Below, in pieces: positions 58,375 through 64,000 of a DNA stretch of 64,000 nt. Below the pieces are notes generated by a model. The model did not search any database. It had not been told where the DNA came from and saw only the letters and a list, made by a program, of their open reading frames with translations. This stretch comes from Evernia prunastri (taxonomy: Eukaryota; Ascomycota; Lecanoromycetes; Lecanorales; Parmeliaceae), in contig NKYR01000055.1 of NCBI GenBank assembly GCA_003184365.1, positions 166,989 to 230,988 of the forward strand, in the 5' to 3' direction. Within the stretch, counting starts at the first letter, position 1, and each line of letters begins with the position of its first letter. Both the position numbers and the translations under genes were made by a program.

Positions 58375-59065
58375 CCGCCCCGGCTATTCTCCCACCCTGG
58401 AGCGGGGTAGGGGGACGCACCCTAAAACCCGCCCTACCTCGCCCCGTTGGGCCGCTACCCGAACCCTTATATTCAACCCGTTATGAGAAGCGTAAAGTGT
58501 ACAGAGAAAATGAATAAGTAGGTATCTCCGTTAATCAATGGCTGCTTATGCAGTCGCCCTTCAAATTACAAGTGCCTCGAACTCACTGCCGGGGCTTTCC
58601 GAGGATAAAGTGGATATGCTACGCTGCTGCTAGAATCGCACCTTCAACTGCATTAGCGTAAATCTGCGTTGTCAAGGGAACTCGAATCGTTCGGCTAAGT
58701 AAAGCATGAGCTCATAGTTGGCAGGTGCAGCCTAGCATATGCTTAGTCATAGCGCGGGGCCTATCCTCCTACCCAAGAATCATACCATCCTTCTTCTCTC
58801 ATGCCACCCGCTCTAAACGCCGTGTCTACCTGAAAATGCAATCTCCAAAACCCAATCTATCCGGAGATCTTGAGCTTTATTCTTCATGATAATAAGGCCT
58901 TCATATTAGAGAAGCAATGTTATGCTTCTTTAAGTCTTATCATCTTATCCGATGGTAAGTTATCACTGTATCTCGGATTATGCCCTCGGGTGCGCTATTC
59001 GGGGTAGTTTCGGGGTATAATTGGGTAGTCTCGGGGTAGATATTGCATTTCCGGGTAGATCGCAT
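58375..59065. repeat. Region with clustered GGGTAG/CTACCC words (possible transposon remnant)
   Basis: A block at 58375-58465 is rich in CCCGCCC, CTACCC and GGGGTAGG words. A second block at 58990-59065 repeats CGGGGTAG, TGGGTAG, CGGGGTAG and CGGGTAG. Such clusters resemble the subterminal regions of some hAT-type elements. No terminal inverted repeat or transposase was found, so this is tentative. Confidence 0.3.
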
Positions 59066-59756
59066 TTCAAGGTTAAGGAAAGGGGAATCATATTAGTGTG
59101 AGAACACCCATCATGCCGCCGATCGGACCTATCTCCTTATGAGGTAGTAAGTCACACCCACCCTCGGGAGGTGCGCGAATCCTCACAAGGTGATAGGCCA
59201 GCATATCCCGCTTTGTGGGATCTGTGCATGATGCATCTGTTCTATCTCTGCAGACCTACAGTCTCGCCGATACATTTCCACGTCATCGTCTTGTTCTAGA
59301 ATATAGAGTGGACCGGAGAGAAGTTCCGGACAGTACGAGAGCGACTTAGTCAGTTCGGTATCGGGCTTCAGACGGTTGCATGTGGGTATTGCGAAAAGGT
59401 TAAAGTATGTTAGCCTGTATGAGATGGGTATCGCTGTCTTTGTGCCTGGTGGATCGGTACTTCCAGCTATGTTGTCGCGTTTTTGTGACAAGCTTGCCAA
59501 CGTACTTACGACTGCAGGGTGTTCTAGTCGATGTAAGAAGCTTGCGTTGAAGAGGTCATGCAAATGTTCGAGAAGCGGGTTCGTGACGAGGTACTGCATT
59601 TTGCATTGAAGAGGTTATAAGTGGGGTCGCCATGAGATATTGCATTTCATATTGAAGAGTTTATAAGCGGGGTCGTGACGAGGTACTGCAGCTTGCATTC
59701 ATTGTCGTCATGGTACCACACTGCAGTATAAAGAATGTTGGCTCTGCTCTGTCCAG

Positions 59757-61257
59757 ATGTCAAGCATTATTGCGAGTACGAATATCATCACTTCGATCTT
59801 AGCCGTCAAGATGGTGATATCGTCGGATAACACTTCCAGCGTACCCAGCCAAGATCTTCTGACATACCTGTTTGACCGCACTCCGAGCCAGCCGGATCGC
59901 CCGGTACGCATCCCTAAGCAAATAATACAATGTCGGTCCAACGAAGCTCACTTATTCTCCTAGCTCTTCATCGATGCGCACGATGAAAGTAGATCGCTCT
60001 CATGGCACCAGGCTCATTCCATGATTCGTAAAGTCGCCCGTGGTCTGCTTCAGAAAGGCGTCAAACAAGGTGATCGTGTCTGCCTTCACAGTCGCAACGA
60101 TATCTACTATGTCCTCGTTGTACTAGGCATCATCGCCGCTGGTGCGGTGGGTGTGCCCATTCCCGCCAGGTATAGCGCCCTCGAAGCTGCCGATACTGTT
60201 AAGGATTCTACTTCATCGTGGATGTTCGCGGACCCCGAACTCCCGGCCGCTGAAGCAGCTTCCATCGCTGGTCTTGACAAATCCCACGTCATTCACTTCG
60301 ATCCGAGGAATCATTCTAGAGGCGATTCAGAGACCTCCTTCTCGTCTGTCATCGAGCGTGGGGAGACAGAATGCGCACCAGTTGATCCGCAAACCGTTGC
60401 CTTGTTGTTGTCCACAAGTGGGACAACGGGAAAGTCAAAGCTGGCCAAAATCTCGCATGCCAATCTCGTCGCCCAGCAGATTGTGGTTGACGAGCTCGGG
60501 CACCATGAAAAAAACTACGAGGTCAAATGGATCTGGCATCGGCCGCAGGCGCACGTTGGGTCTTTCACATGGCCGTTGTCAGCCTTCCGTACCGGCCATC
60601 CAGTTTACATAGTCACTGGCCAGCATCCCGAGGGCGTTTCCTCCGCATTCAAGAAACACGGCCTCACTGGCCAGCATCCCGAGGGCATTTCTTCCGCAAT
60701 CAGGAGACACGGCATCACCGACGCCTTCCTCGTCCCGGACAACGTCGAGTCCTTACATACATACCTTAGCCCGACCGACCACCGCCAGCTCTCCTCTCTG
60801 AAACATGTCTACGTCACCTCGGAACCAATCAAAGGCTTTCACTACAAGAGCTTCTCAAAGTTTTTAGGTAAGAACGCCAAGATAGCTCGCGGGATGGGCA
60901 TAACCGAGTGTTCCGGCATTATATTCGGGCTTCCTTGGCCCGATACCCATACGGAGCGACAAGCAGATCAGGGTTGGGTGGGCCAGCTTCTCGTACCCAA
61001 CGCTCATGTAAAGTATGTCCATGGCTCACACGTCGATTGAGACGTGATACTAACATTTTTTGCTAGATTTATTGATTCCAATGATAAGGACGCCGACAAT
61101 GGGCCGGGCGAGCTGTGCATCAAAGGCCCCTGCGTTTTCCAAGGCTACTACAACAATAAGGAAGCCAACCAACGGGCTTTTACCCAAGATGGCTTCTACC
61201 GCACTGGCGACATCATGCGATTTGATCCCGCCTCGAAAGAGTACTGCCATATTAAAC
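59757..61257 (+). pseudogene. Adenylate-forming (AMP-binding) enzyme lacking its C-terminal domain
   Basis: The ATG is at 59757. Exons: 59757-59903, 59964-61012, 61067-61257 join in phase. The core A-domain is recognisable: LLQKGVKQGDRVCLHSRN, LGIIAAGAVGVPIP, the P-loop-like STSGTTGKSKLAKISH (A3), GMGITECSG (A5), GELCIKGPCVFQGYY (A6) and GFYRTGDIM (A7). Translation then runs into GTAAGT at 61258. No downstream exon carries the expected DRKKD hinge or the C-terminal AMP-binding subdomain with its catalytic Lys. Residues corresponding to 60615-60716 are a 17-residue tandem duplication. The most likely reading is a 3'-truncated coumarate-CoA-ligase-like or NRPS-like gene; a short stand-alone protein is less likely. 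Confidence 0.7.
60615..60716 (+). repeat. 51-bp in-frame tandem duplication
   Basis: Copies 60615-60665 and 60666-60716 encode TGQHPEGVSSAFKKHGL and TGQHPEGISSAIRRHGI. They differ at several bases, so the duplication is not brand new and the frame was kept. Confidence 0.85.
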
Positions 61258-62628
61258 GTAAGTCGTCACCTACTTTTCATGCCAGCCTATAACGCGGCTG
61301 GACTTTCGAGTATCACTGGTGGAAGTAGCGTGAGGTCATCTAGATGATTTTACCTCTCTATCTGATAGCTTATTTTACTCATAGATGAGAGCAGTGACCC
61401 TTTCATTCAAAGTTTCAATGTGAACATTTCTATAGCGCTTAGCGTTGTTTCGTTGTTCCTCCTGACTTTCATACTCGTGACACCCTAGCGAAAGATCATT
61501 GCAAGTCACCGGTCTACCTTTGGCTGAACCACATCGTTGTCCAGCACATGCCTAGCGCCTGCAACTTCTCTTCCCATGCACCAAGTTTCCTCGCGCATTG
61601 AGACTGCCGCCCAAAATATTCACAGCCCACAATTCAAGATCTCATACCTCTGTGGCTTCAATCTGAACACCGAGTATCCAGACATTGCACAAGACCAAGT
61701 GCTTCCTTCACGGTCCTGGTGGAGTGGTTGTGATTGATCTGGTAATCATCGTAGGGTGACTTCGATTGGCTAAGGTGGTAACGGTCACCAAATGTCGTGC
61801 AATAGGTCATGTTAACGTGGAGCATTCTCAATGGCGCACACCATTGTGATGCTCTAAAGGTCTTTCTTCTCGTTCACCAAAGGTTGGCTCGTCGAAGAAA
61901 TCCATCATCTTTACGCCAAACAATGCTTGCTTTTACCTCGCATCGGACAGTATTTTCAGTCATGGTCTTGACCGCCGCCACCACCAACACTGCAACCTAG
62001 ACCTTAGCCAAAATTTCATATCAGTGTTAGCCACTTTTAAGAGGTGCAGCTTATGAAACAGACTGTGAGGACTCCGACACCAGCGCCAAATGCTTTCTTA
62101 TTGCATGCAGAAGTTTCAGCTTAGAAGTATATGCTTCAAGAAGGTTTACCGTATGCAAACATACCTAAATGCTGTCCCGAATAGGTTGGAGCTTACATGA
62201 TATCTCAGGTGCCAGTCGCAGCGCTGAACCACAAGCTAGCTTTTCTGAAGAAAGAAGTTAGAGTAGACATCCAATGATAACCAAATGCTGAGGTGGGGTT
62301 CCGTGACCCTTTGAATAGCGATGGGTATGAAGACGGCTATACAGTCTTAATTGTACTCCGAGGGTAGGCCCCGGCCGCGCGAAGCGCTGGTGATGATCTG
62401 CAAAGATATCTTTCGGCAACTGTTCCTGAACACAAAGCAATCATGGCAAGATCATTAACGAGTAGAAATGAAGCCTTACTTATTCTGTTGAAAGTGAGAG
62501 TACTCATAGAGCGTCGAGAGATTCGGGTGGTGCAAATCGGAATGGAAATGAGCAATCCTGATATAATTTGGGGTCACAATGAGCTACATGGGACAATGGT
62601 TCGAGAGATGTTTCTTGCATCTAGGCTA
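61258..62628. other. Subtelomeric gene-free region
   Basis: Lies downstream of the truncated adenylate-forming gene, where its missing 3' part would be expected; no such sequence is found. Only short frames are present. Confidence 0.4.
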
Positions 62629-63723
62629 CTACTCATACTCAAACAAGTTGCAGTCGTAGTCATCACCGTCATTGAACGTTCCAGGGAACGCACTATGCAG
62701 CAATGAGTCTTCATCTGCAGGCTCATCAGCTGCTTGAGGAGCAGGAAGTGGGGCCATAGGGGCGGCAGCCTCGGTGGTGCCGACCTCAGCCAAAGCTTCC
62801 TGAGCTTGAGACTCATTGGCCAAGGCGAAATTGGCTCCATCAACCTGCTGCTCCGACTCCTGGGTCTCAGGGGGGCCTGAAGTTGGCGCTTCTAGGGTTG
62901 GGTAACCCTCGACCCCAGACATGCCACCTTCTTCCTCCGTCTGCTTCTTCTATTTCCTCATACTCAGCTTCTCACGGCGTCTAAAATTACGCCCGTGATT
63001 TTTTCCCAACTTTTGAACCCCTGAAGGTTCAGCCGCCAAGACGTCCTTCTCTTTCTCCTTCTTCTTCTTCTCTGCTTCTTTCTTCTCTTTCTCCTTCTCC
63101 TCTTCTCCCTTCTTCTCATCCTTCTTGACGGTCTTTTTTGCTGACCGCTTACTCCCCCGAGCTCTGTTGTTCCAGGGTAAGCCACCCCTGCGGGGAGTTT
63201 GCCTAGAACCAGCGCCGAACCAGTTGGTGGCACCAGAAGGCATGCCTCGCGACATACCCGCTGCGAAACCTTCAAGGTAAGGATTAGCAGGCGGAAGCGA
63301 CTGCTGGAACTGCGCACCTAGGGATGAGTTTGCACCCATACCCATAGGCGGCAATGCCTGCTGTCGCTGCCATGGGAGGGAACCCTGCGAGGGGAGGGAA
63401 GGGGCATTAAAACCGTAGGCGAGGGCCAATGCAGATCTCTGCTGCATCTCCATGCGCATCTGATGCATCTCTTCATGCATCTGCGCACCTTGCTGCTGCA
63501 GAATCGCCATCTGCTGTTGCTGCCGCTGCTGCTGCTGGAACGCCGCCGAACAGGCAGCTCGCCTGTGGTGCCGAGTGTGGCACCGTTCACACAGGTCCCA
63601 GCACGGCATCCCAGGGCGGTGCCTGCGCTGGCACGTGCCACACAATGGCCATGTGGCCCCAGGTGCATCGTTCTCGCTGCAGTAGTTACCGGCATTGAAC
63701 ACCAAGAAGATGGATCCTGCCAA
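62629..63723 (-). pseudogene. Telomere-proximal zinc-knuckle-like protein, 5' truncated and with an in-frame TAG
   Basis: One reading frame runs from 63723 to 62629, interrupted by a single TAG at 62952-62950. It starts at TTG after a possible acceptor TTGGCAG. The minus strand of 63724-63900 contains no ATG at all, and the telomere follows. The N-terminal part has two Cys/His clusters, LCGTCQRRHRPGMPC and LCERCHTRHHRRAAC (CX2CX3-4HX4-5C), resembling zinc knuckles. Then come a Gln-rich coil, Gly/Met/Pro-rich linkers, a Lys/Glu-rich segment, and after the stop an acidic Ala/Glu tail ending DDYDCNLFEYE. An internal ATG at 63609 would lose the first finger. This looks like a gene cut by the chromosome end. 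No firm family; a Gag-like or nucleic-acid-binding role is a guess. Confidence 0.45.
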
Positions 63724-63731
63724 CGCGACAA

Positions 63732-63900
63732 AAACGCGTCTCCAGAAGCCAGGATCTTCGGTGATGAATGCAGAGGCTTACTGTCGTCAGATCAAGCTTC
63801 TTGGTGGTATCTTAGTACGTCGTCGAGTTTGCTAACTGAGTGTACAGAGATTGATGCTTAATCGCGTGTGTAGCTGTGCTGCAGAAGGCAATCGAAAAAG
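63732..63900. other. Spacer between the last ORF and the telomere
   Basis: About 170 bp of unique-looking sequence with no ATG on the minus strand and no repeat. It abuts the telomeric array directly. Confidence 0.5.
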
Positions 63901-63901
63901 A

Positions 63902-64000
63902 TTAGGGTTAGGGTTAGGGTTAGGGTTAGGGTTAGGGTTAGGGTTAGGGTTAGGGTTAGGGTTAGGGTTAGGGTTAGGGTTAGGGTTAGGGTTAGGGTTA
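63902..64000 (+). repeat. Telomeric repeat array (TTAGGG)n, chromosome right end
   Basis: About 16.5 perfect TTAGGG units run to the end of the window, G-rich strand 5' to 3' outward, as expected for a right-hand chromosome end of a filamentous fungus. Confidence 0.99.

Larger units (their letters stand above)
56786..59756. other. Subtelomeric gene-free region, 3 kb, with degenerate repeats
   Basis: Contains copy 2 of the dispersed repeat (57976-58130) and GC-rich blocks of repeated GGGTAG/CTACCC words at 58375-58465 and 58990-59065. A GTGTTCGAATCTC word at about 57491 resembles a T-loop but cannot be folded into a tRNA. A 138-codon minus frame at 59183-59599 has no recognised content. Confidence 0.4.

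Overview
The window is the right end of a chromosome of a filamentous ascomycete (Pezizomycotina). It ends in about 16 perfect TTAGGG repeats (63902-64000). Genes carry short GT-AG introns, mostly 45-75 nt, with CTRAC-like branch points, and they encode typical filamentous-fungal families: CFEM proteins, a P450foxy-type CYP505, a GtaA-type glutaminase, a fungal rhodopsin-domain membrane protein and salicylate-hydroxylase-like flavoproteins. A leotiomycete is my guess but is not shown by the sequence. Gene models were built by hand from splice-site phase; for most of them the exon lengths sum to an exact number of codons.

Layout. 0-16 kb: a 5'-partial membrane protein; a glutaminase A homologue with a late frameshift; an ankyrin plus Clp-type AAA+ ATPase; a large mucin-like surface protein with two apparent Trp-to-stop codons; a complete CYP505 P450/reductase fusion. 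17-29 kb: a secreted protein of about 810 residues made of short IPS repeats, with an apparent frameshift near its end; an FAD monooxygenase divergent from an MFS exporter; a rhodopsin-domain membrane protein; a second FAD monooxygenase. 29-39 kb: two hypothetical genes, an IMPACT-family protein, a secreted class 3 lipase and a PHO84-type phosphate transporter. 39-44 kb is gene-poor. 44-50 kb: a GPI-type wall protein with tandem beta-like modules, convergent with a secreted protein carrying seven tandem CFEM modules. 50-53 kb is gene-poor and holds a 124-bp Tc1/mariner-type MITE. 53-57 kb: a divergent gene pair consisting of a chromodomain protein and a Spo11/topoisomerase VI-A-like protein. 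57-64 kb is subtelomeric: a truncated adenylate-forming enzyme, degenerate repeats, and a zinc-knuckle-like ORF cut off from any upstream ATG by the telomere.

Functional themes are extracellular nutrient capture (glutaminase, lipase, phosphate transport, CFEM haem/iron binding), small-molecule oxidation and efflux (CYP505, two FAD monooxygenases, MFS) and surface coat proteins. The candidate for an undescribed system is the Spo11-like/chromodomain pair at 53.3-56.8 kb. Several genes carry frameshifts, nonsense codons or truncations. These fit either subtelomeric gene decay or assembly error, and read-level checking would separate the two.
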